Made by a program: the position numbers and the translations under genes
The notes under the pieces: generated by a model
Seen by the model: the letters and a program-made list of their open reading frames with translations, nothing else
Told to the model about the DNA's origin: nothing
Databases searched by the model: none
NCBI GenBank assembly: GCA_023393015.1
Contig: JAEWMY010000054.1
Location: forward strand, 1 to 64,000
Origin: Spirochaetota bacterium
Lineage (GTDB): Bacteria > Spirochaetota > Spirochaetia > Treponematales > Treponemataceae
Length of the DNA stretch: 64,000 nt
Direction: 5' to 3'
Part shown: in pieces, positions 1 through 7,561 of the stretch
How positions within the stretch are numbered: the first letter of the stretch is position 1
Layout: each line of letters begins with the position of its first letter

Positions 1-1035
1 CTCCAGAACCGCGAACTCGAGCGCGAGATGGAGGGACGAAAGTCCTTTGAGCACATCATCGGGAAGAGTCCGGCCATGGTGAAGGTGTTCGAGGTGGTCC
101 GTCGCGTCGCGCCGACGAAGGCCTCGGTGCTGATCACGGGCGAAAGCGGGGTCGGAAAGGAGTTGATCGCGAACGCCCTTCACAACCTTTCTCCGCGGAA
201 GGAAAACCCGTTCGTGAAGGTGCATTGCGCCGCGCTCGCGGAAACCCTGCTCGAAAGCGAGCTCTTCGGGCACGAAAAAGGCTCGTTTACCGGCGCCGTG
301 TCCCGCAAGCGCGGCCGCTTCGAGCTCGCGCACTCGGGCACGATATTCCTCGACGAGATCGGCGAGATCGATCAAAGCGTCCAGATCAAGATACTGCGCG
401 TGCTACAGGAGAAGAAATTCGAGCGCGTCGGCGGGGAGGAGACTCTCGAGGTCGACGTTCGCGTCGTGACGGCGACGAACCGAGACCTCGAGCGCGAGAT
501 CTCGGAAGGCCGCTTCAGGGAGGACCTGTTCTACCGTCTCAACGTCGTCAGGATACACGTGCCGCCCCTGCGCGAGCGCAAGGACGACCTTCCGCTCATG
601 ATATCGGCTTTCATGCGGGAGTTCGCGGAGGAAAACGGAAAGCGGATCGAGGGGATAGACCCGAAGGCCCGTTCGGCGCTGTACGCCTACGATTGGCCCG
701 GAAACGTCAGGCAGTTGAGAAACTGCGTCGAGAGCGCCGTGGTGCTCTCGTCGGGTCCCACGATCACCCTCGAGGATATTCCGCCCTCGATCCGCCCCGG
801 CGACGGGGTTCCCTCCGTGTCGATTCCCGTCGGCTCGACGCTATCGGACGCGGAGCGCGAGATCATCCTGCAAACCCTGTCGTCGTGCAACGGGAACAAG
901 AGCAGAACCGCGGAGATACTCGGGATCGGACGCAAGACCCTGCACCGGAAACTGGACGAATACGGCATCGCGGGAAAGGAAGCGGGAGAAGGGGACATCG
1001 CGGAAGGGGAGATCGGCGACGTCGCCGAGGACTGA
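1..1035 (+). CDS. Sigma-54-dependent transcriptional activator (5'-truncated)
   Basis: AAA+ activator of sigma-54 RNA polymerase followed by a Fis-type DNA-binding domain. The reading frame is open from base 1, so the N-terminal sensory domain lies outside the window; the first internal ATG is at 28. Counting from that ATG, Walker A is GESGVGKE at 38-45, the sigma-54 contact loop is GSFTGA at 85-90 (usual GAFTGA), Walker B is GTIFLDE at 104-110, and the arginine-finger region FREDLFYRLN follows. The C-terminal helix-turn-helix lies around residues 287-316 (NGNKSRTAEILGIGRKTLHR). A short acidic tail follows the HTH. Stop is TGA at 1033-1035, facing the J-domain gene. The regulated genes cannot be told from this window. 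Confidence 0.93.
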   Translation, partial: LQNRELEREMEGRKSFEHIIGKSPAMVKVFEVVRRVAPTKASVLITGESGVGKELIANALHNLSPRKENPFVKVHCAALAETLLESELFGHEKGSFTGAVSRKRGRFELAHSGTIFLDEIGEIDQSVQIKILRVLQEKKFERVGGEETLEVDVRVVTATNRDLEREISEGRFREDLFYRLNVVRIHVPPLRERKDDLPLMISAFMREFAEENGKRIEGIDPKARSALYAYDWPGNVRQLRNCVESAVVLSSGPTITLEDIPPSIRPGDGVPSVSIPVGSTLSDAEREIILQTLSSCNGNKSRTAEILGIGRKTLHRKLDEYGIAGKEAGEGDIAEGEIGDVAED

Positions 1036-1052
1036 AGGCCCCGGAGGGCCGA

Positions 1053-1093
1053 ACGTCCCCGTTTCGGCGCGGGTCAGGAACCGGCGGGGACGT
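1053..1093. terminator. Inverted repeat between convergent genes
   Basis: A perfect 9-base inverted repeat (ACGTCCCCG at 1053-1061, CGGGGACGT at 1085-1093) spans the gap between the sigma-54 activator and the end of the minus-strand J-domain gene. A second small hairpin (GGCCC at 1037-1041, GGGCC at 1046-1050) lies just before it. There is no T tract on either side, so a factor-independent terminator is not certain; it may be an mRNA-end hairpin shared by both genes. Confidence 0.35.
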
Positions 1094-1472
1094 CCCCCGT
1101 CTCGAACCAGCTCGAGATGCGCCTGAATGACGCGGTAAGGCGGACGGATACGTCGGTGTTCCGGCGTTCGGTATCGCCGTCGAGCGCGTGATGGTCGGGA
1201 TGGTACCGTTTCAGGAGTCGCTTCCACGCCGCCTTGCAGTCCGCAAGCGGAACTCCGGGCGGAAGCCCGAGAACCCTGAAGTCCTCGACGAGTTCGTCGG
1301 GCACGGCGATCCGTTCGGGCCTTGAGGAGCGGCGGGGCGGGGGCGTTCGTTCGCGTCGGTCCCCGGCGCTTCTGGGCTTTCCCTCGTTGGGTTCCCATGT
1401 TTCGAAGGGATCGGCGTCCGAATCGAGCCGGTCCCGAAGGATGTCGCCCAGTCTGTCGTAAAAGCCTCCCAC
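1074..1472 (-). CDS. Small protein with C-terminal J-domain
   Basis: A 132-residue protein whose second half resembles a DnaJ J-domain. It has the helix II run CKAAWKRLLKRY followed at once by the diagnostic HPD at residues 91-93, and then a helix III-like stretch. The J-domain sits at the C terminus, after a charged, proline-rich linker (residues about 28-56), and the Gly/Phe, zinc and C-terminal parts of DnaJ are absent. It would be expected to stimulate an Hsp70 ATPase and to bring it to a specific client; the client is unknown. The start is GTG at 1472, chosen because GGAGG lies 5 bases upstream and a good promoter lies further up. The gene stands alone, divergent from galM. Confidence 0.8.
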   Translation of the reverse strand: MGGFYDRLGDILRDRLDSDADPFETWEPNEGKPRSAGDRRERTPPPRRSSRPERIAVPDELVEDFRVLGLPPGVPLADCKAAWKRLLKRYHPDHHALDGDTERRNTDVSVRLTASFRRISSWFETGDVPAGS

Positions 1473-1492
1473 GCTCGCCTCCGTACGCTAGG

Positions 1493-1521
1493 ACTATATC
1501 CCCGAAAAACGCCGGTGGCAA
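1493..1521 (-). promoter_or_regulatory. Sigma-70 promoter of the J-domain gene
   Basis: On the minus strand, TTGCCA (1516-1521), a 17-base spacer and TATAGT (1493-1498) match the housekeeping consensus at five of six positions in each box. It lies 20 bases before the GTG start, leaving a short leader with a clear ribosome site. Confidence 0.65.
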
Positions 1522-1531
1522 GCGTCCGGTC

Positions 1532-1560
1532 TTGCAAAGACCGGTTTCGTTCGTTACACT
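1532..1560 (+). promoter_or_regulatory. Probable promoter of galM
   Basis: TTGCAA (1532-1537), a 17-base spacer and TACACT (1555-1560) lie 31 bases before the galM ATG, back to back with the minus-strand promoter. The -10 box is a moderate match. Confidence 0.45.
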
Positions 1561-1591
1561 GTAGTTATAGTCGAACTCTGGGAGAATCCGC

Positions 1592-2623
1592 ATGAAGATA
1601 AAGAAACGTCCTTTCGGCTTCCTTTCCAACGGCAAGAAAGTTTCCCTCTACACCCTCTCGAACAAGCGGATGTCTTTCTCGGTGACCGACTTCGGGTGCG
1701 CCATCACGAGCATCATGGTACCGGACTCGAACGGCGTCACGGACGACGTCGCGCTCGGCTATCCGACCCTCGAAGGGTACGTTTCGAACAACGTTTTTTT
1801 CGGCTGTATAGTCGGACGTTTCGCGAATCGCGTCGCGAAGGCCTCGTTCGAACTCGCGGGAAAGAAGCACGCGTTGACCGCCAACGACAACGGAAACTGC
1901 CTCCATTCGGGGAATCCCGGTTACCATAAGCTTCTCTGGGACGCGGAACCCTTTTCGACGTCGAGCGAGTGCGGCGTCGTGTTCAGCCGAAAGAGCCCCT
2001 CGGGCGAGCAGGGCTTTCCCGGAGAACTCGATATCCGCGTCACCTACGCCCTGACCAAAAAGGACGACATCGTGCTACGGTATCGCGTTACGACTACCGA
2101 AGCTACCCCGGTCAACCTGACCAATCACACGTATTTTAACCTGGCCGGCCACGCGGCGGGATCGGTTCTCGATCACACCGTACAGCTTTTCGCCGACCGC
2201 TACGTTCCGGTCGATTCGGCCGCCATCCCCTCGGGAGCCATCGACGACGTCGCGGGAACTCCCTTCGACTTCAGGACGCCGAAGCCGATCGGAAGGGATA
2301 TCGCCGCGGTTACCGGCGGGTATGATCATACCTGGGAGATCAACCGGGCGGGCGAAGGCCCGAATCCCGTCGCGGGCGTCTTCGACCACGTGTCCGGCAG
2401 GTCGCTTACCGTATATTCGACGCAGCCGGGCGTACAGTTTTATACCGGGAATTACCTCGAGGACGAGCCGGGAAAGGACGGCGCGGCATACCGCAAGCAG
2501 GGCGGGTTTTGCCTTGAGACACAGCACTTTCCCGATTCCCCGAACCGCCCAGAATTCCCCGACTCGATACTTCTGCCGGGCGATGTCTACGAACACGAGA
2601 CCGTCTGGCATTTCGATTTTTAG
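1592..2623 (+). CDS. galM: Aldose 1-epimerase (mutarotase)
   Basis: Interconverts alpha and beta anomers of hexoses such as glucose and galactose in the cytoplasm. The 343-residue length is normal for the family. The sugar-site asparagine and arginine (GRFANR, 75-80), the histidine of NCLHSG (H105), the catalytic acid in NHTYFNL (H179) and the catalytic base in CLETQHFPD (E309) are all in place. The ATG at 1592 follows GGGAG with normal spacing. The gene lies 54 bases upstream of the V-type ATPase genes with no evident terminator between them, so transcription may run on into atpE. A metabolic link to the ATPase is not obvious. Confidence 0.95.
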   Translation: MKIKKRPFGFLSNGKKVSLYTLSNKRMSFSVTDFGCAITSIMVPDSNGVTDDVALGYPTLEGYVSNNVFFGCIVGRFANRVAKASFELAGKKHALTANDNGNCLHSGNPGYHKLLWDAEPFSTSSECGVVFSRKSPSGEQGFPGELDIRVTYALTKKDDIVLRYRVTTTEATPVNLTNHTYFNLAGHAAGSVLDHTVQLFADRYVPVDSAAIPSGAIDDVAGTPFDFRTPKPIGRDIAAVTGGYDHTWEINRAGEGPNPVAGVFDHVSGRSLTVYSTQPGVQFYTGNYLEDEPGKDGAAYRKQGGFCLETQHFPDSPNRPEFPDSILLPGDVYEHETVWHFDF

Positions 2624-2677
2624 CGACGGGAAACAACGGCCCGCGCGCGGATACGAGAAACACTTTGAGAGGTGAAT

Positions 2678-3295
2678 ATGGACGTTCAGTTGCAGGAGCT
2701 TGTTGACAAGATACGGAAAGACGGCGTCGACGCCGCCGAGGCGCAAGCCTCGCAGATCGTGAGCGACGCGCGGACCAAGGCCGCCGAGATTGTGGCCGGG
2801 GCGCGCGCCGAGGCGGAGGCGATCGAAAAGGCCGCCCGCGCCGACGCGGAACGCCTCGAGAAGGCCGCGGTCGCCTCGATCAGGCAATCCGGCAGGAATA
2901 TCCTCATATCATTTCGCGACAGCGTCGTTTCTGAGCTTTCCGCCCTCGTTTCGTCCGCGACCGGTTCCGCGATGTCCGGCGAGGCCCTCAAGGACCTCGT
3001 TCCCGCCGCCGTCAAGGCATGGATAGCAAACTCCGGGTCCGCGGACGTTTCCATACTTCTCTCGCCGTCCGACTTGGCAAAGCTCGAGTCGACCTTCAAG
3101 GCGGCCCTCAAGGCCGAGATGGACAAGGGTCTCGTTTTGGGTGCCGACGCCTCCCTCGCGGGCGGTTTCCGCGTCGGCATGAAAGACGGTTCGGCCTATT
3201 ACGACTTTTCCGCGGAGGCTGTCGCGTCGCTTTTTTCGGCGTATCTCAACCCGCGCGTCGCCGAGATACTGAAGTCGGCGTCCGGGGAGCTGTAA
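2678..3295 (+). CDS. atpE: V/A-type ATPase subunit E
   Basis: Peripheral stalk subunit that, as a long helical arm, holds the catalytic head against the membrane part. The first 80 residues are rich in alanine, glutamate, lysine and arginine without helix breakers, as expected for the stalk coiled coil. The C-terminal half is a mixed globular domain. Length is 205 residues from ATG 2678, near the usual 190-210. I prefer this ATG to the in-frame GTG at 2672 because GAGAGG (2667-2672) is correctly spaced for it and covers the GTG. First gene of the operon E-DUF2764-A-B-D-I-K. I assign it from position, length and helical composition, since subunit E is weakly conserved. Confidence 0.85.
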   Translation: MDVQLQELVDKIRKDGVDAAEAQASQIVSDARTKAAEIVAGARAEAEAIEKAARADAERLEKAAVASIRQSGRNILISFRDSVVSELSALVSSATGSAMSGEALKDLVPAAVKAWIANSGSADVSILLSPSDLAKLESTFKAALKAEMDKGLVLGADASLAGGFRVGMKDGSAYYDFSAEAVASLFSAYLNPRVAEILKSASGEL

Positions 3296-3299
3296 GCCC

Positions 3300-3851
3300 G
3301 TGGGGAGTTACTATTACCTGATGGCGCAGGTTCCGGGCGTACTTCCCGGCGCCCCCGTCATTCTTTCAAGCAAGGGCTTTCGCGAGCTCGCCGAGCGTTT
3401 TCTTTCGGCAGCCGACAGGCGCGTGCTCGTCTCGCTCTCCCTCGAGCCGCCCCGGGACGGATCGCCGGTAACATCGCGTTTCCTCCGCGAGTGGTATTCG
3501 CGCGAACGTTCCCTGCGCCTCGCGCTTTCGCGCGTGCGCGCCGCGAGGCTCAAGCGGGAGGCGAACCTGACCATGCTCGAGGACGAGGACGTCAGAAGGT
3601 CGCGCGACGCGTTGAACGTAGCGAAGGCCGCAGTCGCGTTCGACAATCCGCTCGCGGCGGAACGGTATCTCGAAACCGTTCGGTCTTCATGGGTGGACGA
3701 GCTTTCGGTCGGCCATTATTTCGATTCCGACGCGGTTTTCGCGTACGCCGTTCGGTTGCTCTTGCGCGAGCGAACCGACCGCTTTACGGCGGAGGCCGGC
3801 CGCGAGGCGTATTCCGCAATCTATAACCAGATTCTTGGAGAAGAAGCATGA
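3300..3851 (+). CDS. DUF2764-type protein of the V-type ATPase operon
   Basis: A 183-residue soluble protein starting at GTG 3300, four bases after atpE and overlapping atpA by ATGA. The opening MGSYYYLMAQVPG and the position between subunits E and A are typical of the family called DUF2764, which accompanies bacterial V-type ATPase operons in spirochaetes, Chlamydia and Bacteroidetes-like bacteria. The biochemical role is not established to my knowledge. Because no separate subunit C or F gene is present here, it is reasonable to suspect a structural or assembly role in the central or peripheral stalk, but this is inference. No signal peptide or membrane segment is seen. Confidence 0.75.
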   Translation: MGSYYYLMAQVPGVLPGAPVILSSKGFRELAERFLSAADRRVLVSLSLEPPRDGSPVTSRFLREWYSRERSLRLALSRVRAARLKREANLTMLEDEDVRRSRDALNVAKAAVAFDNPLAAERYLETVRSSWVDELSVGHYFDSDAVFAYAVRLLLRERTDRFTAEAGREAYSAIYNQILGEEA

Positions 3852-5635
3852 CAGATACCAAAGGTTCCGTGGTCGCCGTTAACGGCAACATGATCAGCGT
3901 CCGGTTCGGGGGCGACGTTTCGCTCAACGAGGTGGGGTATGTCGAGGTCGGCGGCAAGAGCCTGAAAAGCGAGGTAATACGAATCCGCGGAGAGGTCGCA
4001 CAGCTCCAGGTCTTCGAGATAACGAAGGGAATCTCGGTCGGGGACGCTGTTCGTTTTACCGGTGAAATGCTCTCGGTCGAACTCGGGCCCGGCCTTCTCG
4101 GCCAGGTGTACGACGGCCTGCAGAATCCGCTTCCGGAACTCGCGGCGAAGGCGGGATACTTCCTCGAACGGGGCATGTACCTCGATCCCCTCCATGACGA
4201 CACGAAGTGGGATTTTACCCCCGTAGCGAAGCCGGGCGACCGCGTTACCCGCGGGGATTCCATCGGTACCGTGCCCGAAGGAAGCTTCACGCACCGCATC
4301 ATGGTGCCATTCGGGATGTACGGAACCTACACCGTCAAATCGGTGAAACCCGCGGGGAATTACGCCCTCAAGGATACGGTCGCCGAGGTGACGGACGAGC
4401 GGGGGAACGTGATACCGCTCACGATGAGCTTCAACTGGCCGGTCAAGCGCGCCATCGACTGCTACGCGGAGCGGCTCAAGCCCACGGAGACGCTCATGAC
4501 CAAGACCCGCACCATCGACACCTTCTTCCCGGTCGCGAAGGGCGGAACCTACTGCATTCCCGGCCCGTTCGGCGCGGGAAAAACCGTGCTTCAGCATACG
4601 ACGAGCCGCAACGCGGACGTCGACATAGTCATTATCGCGGCGTGCGGCGAGCGCGCGGGCGAGGTCGTCGAGACTCTCAAGGAATTCCCGGAGCTGACCG
4701 ACCCCCGCACCGGAAAGTCGCTGATGGAACGAACGATAATCATCTGCAACACATCGTCGATGCCCGTCGCGGCCCGCGAGGCCTCCGTCTATACCGGCGT
4801 GACGCTCGCGGAGTACTACCGGCAGATGGGACTCGACGTGCTCCTGCTCGCCGATTCCACGAGCCGGTGGGCCCAGGCCCTCCGCGAAATGTCGGGACGG
4901 CTCGAGGAGATCCCGGGCGAGGAGGCCTTCCCCGCCTATCTCGAATCCTATATCGCGGCCTTCTACGAGCGGGCCGGCATCGTCCGCCTCAAGGACGGCA
5001 CCGTCGGTTCGGTAACGATCGGCGGCACGGTTTCCCCTGCGGGCGGAAACTTCGAGGAGCCAGTCACGCAGGCGACGCTCAAGGTCGTCGGCGCCTTCCA
5101 CGGTCTTTCGCGCGAGCGCTCCGACGCCCGAAAGTATCCCGCTATCCATCCCCTCGATTCCTGGTCGAAGTACCCGGGCGTTCTCGAAGCGAAGTCCGTC
5201 GAGTACGCGCGCGGTTTTCTCCGGAGGGGAAGCGAGGTCGAGCAGATGATGAAGGTCGTCGGCGAGGAGGGAACGAGCCTCGACGACTTCGTCGTGTACC
5301 TCAAGGGCAATTTTCTCGACGCCGTCTACCTGCAGCAAAACTCCTTCGACGAAGTCGACGCGGCGGCGTCTACCGAGCGGCAGGCGCATACCTTCTACAT
5401 GATACTCGAGATTCTCGGCACGACGTTCGCCTTCGGGAACAAGGACGAGGCTCGCGCGTGGTTCAACTCGACCCGGCTTCTATTCATCGACTACAATTAC
5501 TCGATGTGGAAATCCGACGGATTCAGGAAACTCGAAAAGGAGATTCGCGCGGCCATCGAGGAAAAGGCCGACGGAATCGACGCCGTTTGCGAAAAATTGC
5601 TTGACCGGCACGAGCCGGCGAGCGTTGCGGAGTAA
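3848..5635 (+). CDS. atpA: V/A-type ATPase catalytic subunit A
   Basis: Catalytic nucleotide-binding subunit of the rotary V/A-ATPase, three copies alternating with B. The P-loop GPFGAGKT is at residues 239-246 and is preceded by the non-homologous region specific to A subunits. Downstream are the GERAGEVVET segment with the catalytic glutamate and the LADSTSRWAQALREMSGRLEE block. The length of 595 residues is usual for the family. The start ATG overlaps the stop of the DUF2764 gene (ATGA) and atpB follows after three bases, so expression is tightly coupled. Confidence 0.97.
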   Translation: MTDTKGSVVAVNGNMISVRFGGDVSLNEVGYVEVGGKSLKSEVIRIRGEVAQLQVFEITKGISVGDAVRFTGEMLSVELGPGLLGQVYDGLQNPLPELAAKAGYFLERGMYLDPLHDDTKWDFTPVAKPGDRVTRGDSIGTVPEGSFTHRIMVPFGMYGTYTVKSVKPAGNYALKDTVAEVTDERGNVIPLTMSFNWPVKRAIDCYAERLKPTETLMTKTRTIDTFFPVAKGGTYCIPGPFGAGKTVLQHTTSRNADVDIVIIAACGERAGEVVETLKEFPELTDPRTGKSLMERTIIICNTSSMPVAAREASVYTGVTLAEYYRQMGLDVLLLADSTSRWAQALREMSGRLEEIPGEEAFPAYLESYIAAFYERAGIVRLKDGTVGSVTIGGTVSPAGGNFEEPVTQATLKVVGAFHGLSRERSDARKYPAIHPLDSWSKYPGVLEAKSVEYARGFLRRGSEVEQMMKVVGEEGTSLDDFVVYLKGNFLDAVYLQQNSFDEVDAAASTERQAHTFYMILEILGTTFAFGNKDEARAWFNSTRLLFIDYNYSMWKSDGFRKLEKEIRAAIEEKADGIDAVCEKLLDRHEPASVAE

Positions 5636-5638
5636 GCC

Positions 5639-6934
5639 ATGAACAAGGTATACAGCAAGATCGAATCCATCAACGGCTCTGTAATCACCGTAAAGGCCGA
5701 CGGCGTCAAGTACGGCGAGCTCGCCGAGATAGAGACCTCGTTCGGCTCGTCCCTCGCGGAGGTGAACAAGCTCTCGGGCGACCTCGTGTCCCTCCAGGTG
5801 TTCGCGGGCGGCCGCGGCGTCTCGACCGGCGACAGCATACGGTTCCTCGGGAACGAGATGCGCGTCAGCTTCTCGGACAACCTGCTCGGCCGAATATTCA
5901 ACGGCTCGGGCGAGCCGCGCGACAAGGGTCCTTCGCTCAAGGACAACCTCGTTCCTATCGGCGGTCCCTCGGTCAACCCGTCGAAGCGCATCATCGCGAA
6001 GCGCATGATCCGTACCGGCATTCCCATGATCGACGTTTTCAACACCCTCGTCGTCTCGCAGAAGCTTCCGATATTCTCGATTTCGGGCGAGCCGTACAAC
6101 GAGCTCCTCGCGCGCATCGCGATGCAGGCGGAGGTCGACGTGATCGTCCTCGGCGGCATGGGACTCAAGTACGACGACTATCTCTTCTTCAAGGATACCC
6201 TCGAGAACGCCGGCGCGATGAGCCGTACGGCGATGTTCGTGCACACTGCCGCCGACCCGACGGTAGAATGCATCATGATACCCGACATGTGCCTCGCCGT
6301 CGCCGAACAGTTCGCGATTCAGGGAAAGGACGTTCTCGTCCTCCTCACCGACATGACGAACTTCGCCGACTCGATGAAGGAGATCGCCATCATCCAGGAA
6401 CAGGTGCCGTCGAACCGCGGATACCCGGGAGACCTCTACAGCCAGCTCGCGGCGCGCTACGAGAAGGCGGTCGACTTCGACGACGCGGGTTCCGTGACGA
6501 TTCTCGCCGTCACCACCATGCCGGGCGACGACGTCACGCATCCCGTTCCCGACAACACGGGTTATATCACCGAAGGACAGTTCTACCTAAAGAACGGGCG
6601 AATCGAGCCGTTCGGAAGCCTTTCCCGACTCAAGCAGAACGTCAACGGAAAGACGCGACCCGACCACCGCGCGCTCATGGACAACATGATCAAGCTCTAT
6701 TCTTCCTACAAGGATACCCTCGAGAAGAAGTCGATGGGCTTCGTGATGTCCGAGTGGGACAGCAAGCTCCTGAAATTCGGCTCGATGTTCGAGGCCCAGA
6801 TGATGGACCTTACCGTGAACATCCCGCTCGAGGGCGCGCTTGACGCCGGATGGAAGATACTCGCCGAGTGTTTCACGCCCGCGGAGACCGGAATCAAGAG
6901 CGAGCTCATCAACCAGTATTGGCCGAAAGGCTGA
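5639..6934 (+). CDS. atpB: V/A-type ATPase subunit B
   Basis: Non-catalytic head subunit, partner of A. As expected for B, the P-loop is degenerate (SISGEPYNELLARI replaces a GKT loop). The conserved downstream blocks are present: DMTNFADSMKEIA, PSNRGYPGDLYSQLA and SVTILAVTTMPGDDVTHPVPDNTGYITEGQ. Length 431 residues is normal. It lies three bases after atpA and 15 bases before atpD. Confidence 0.97.
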   Translation: MNKVYSKIESINGSVITVKADGVKYGELAEIETSFGSSLAEVNKLSGDLVSLQVFAGGRGVSTGDSIRFLGNEMRVSFSDNLLGRIFNGSGEPRDKGPSLKDNLVPIGGPSVNPSKRIIAKRMIRTGIPMIDVFNTLVVSQKLPIFSISGEPYNELLARIAMQAEVDVIVLGGMGLKYDDYLFFKDTLENAGAMSRTAMFVHTAADPTVECIMIPDMCLAVAEQFAIQGKDVLVLLTDMTNFADSMKEIAIIQEQVPSNRGYPGDLYSQLAARYEKAVDFDDAGSVTILAVTTMPGDDVTHPVPDNTGYITEGQFYLKNGRIEPFGSLSRLKQNVNGKTRPDHRALMDNMIKLYSSYKDTLEKKSMGFVMSEWDSKLLKFGSMFEAQMMDLTVNIPLEGALDAGWKILAECFTPAETGIKSELINQYWPKG

Positions 6935-6949
6935 CAGGAGCCGAGCGTA

Positions 6950-7561
6950 ATGGCGATAAAGCTGACCAAAAACGAGCTGAAGTCCCAGAAGGAAAGCCTC
7001 AAGATGTACCGGCGGTACCTTCCGACGCTGCAGCTGAAGAAACAGCAGTTGCAGACGGAAATACGCTCCATCGAGGCCCGCGCGACCGCGGTACGCTCGG
7101 AGCGTGACGCGCTCAACGCGGAGTTCGACGCCTGGATAGCCGTTTTCGGCGAGGCCGATTCCTTCGATCCGGATACCGTGCAAATCCGCGAGGTCAGAAC
7201 CTCGACCGGCAACATCGCGGGAGTATCTATACCGGTCTTCGAGGGCGCGGACTTCGACCGCGTCGGCTACGACCTGTACGCGAAACCCCTCTGGATCGAC
7301 ACCGCCTCGGACAGGCTCGAGCGCGTGCTCGCGCTCGACCTCGAGGCCCGCGTGCTCGACGAGCAGGTACGCCTCCTCAACGTCGAGTTGCGGACGACGA
7401 CCCAGCGCGTAAACCTCTTCGAGAAGGTCAAGATTCCCGAAACGAGGGCGAATATCAAGAAGATCACCGTATATCTCGGCGACCAGCAGGTAGCCGCCGT
7501 CGTTCGCGGAAAGATTTCCAAGAAGAACCTCGAAGTCGCGAGCGGGGAGGCGGCCGTATGA
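6950..7561 (+). CDS. atpD: V/A-type ATPase subunit D
   Basis: Central rotor shaft subunit. The N-terminal helix begins IKLTKNELKSQKESLKMYRRYLP and the C-terminal helix contains LRTTTQRVNLFEKVKIP and ANIKKI, the paired long helices that form the shaft in this family. Length 203 residues is typical. It overlaps atpI by ATGA. It is well separated from the smaller F subunit, for which no gene is visible. Confidence 0.94.
   Translation: MAIKLTKNELKSQKESLKMYRRYLPTLQLKKQQLQTEIRSIEARATAVRSERDALNAEFDAWIAVFGEADSFDPDTVQIREVRTSTGNIAGVSIPVFEGADFDRVGYDLYAKPLWIDTASDRLERVLALDLEARVLDEQVRLLNVELRTTTQRVNLFEKVKIPETRANIKKITVYLGDQQVAAVVRGKISKKNLEVASGEAAV

Noticed and set aside
841..1635. A minus-strand frame covering the J-domain gene in another frame
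   Set aside because: The J-domain frame has the HPD motif, ribosome site and promoter; this one has none.
3821..5389. A 522-codon open frame on the minus strand inside atpA
   Set aside because: It mirrors the codon bias of atpA on the opposite strand, is rich in Arg, Val, Asp and Glu without any motif, and has no ribosome site.
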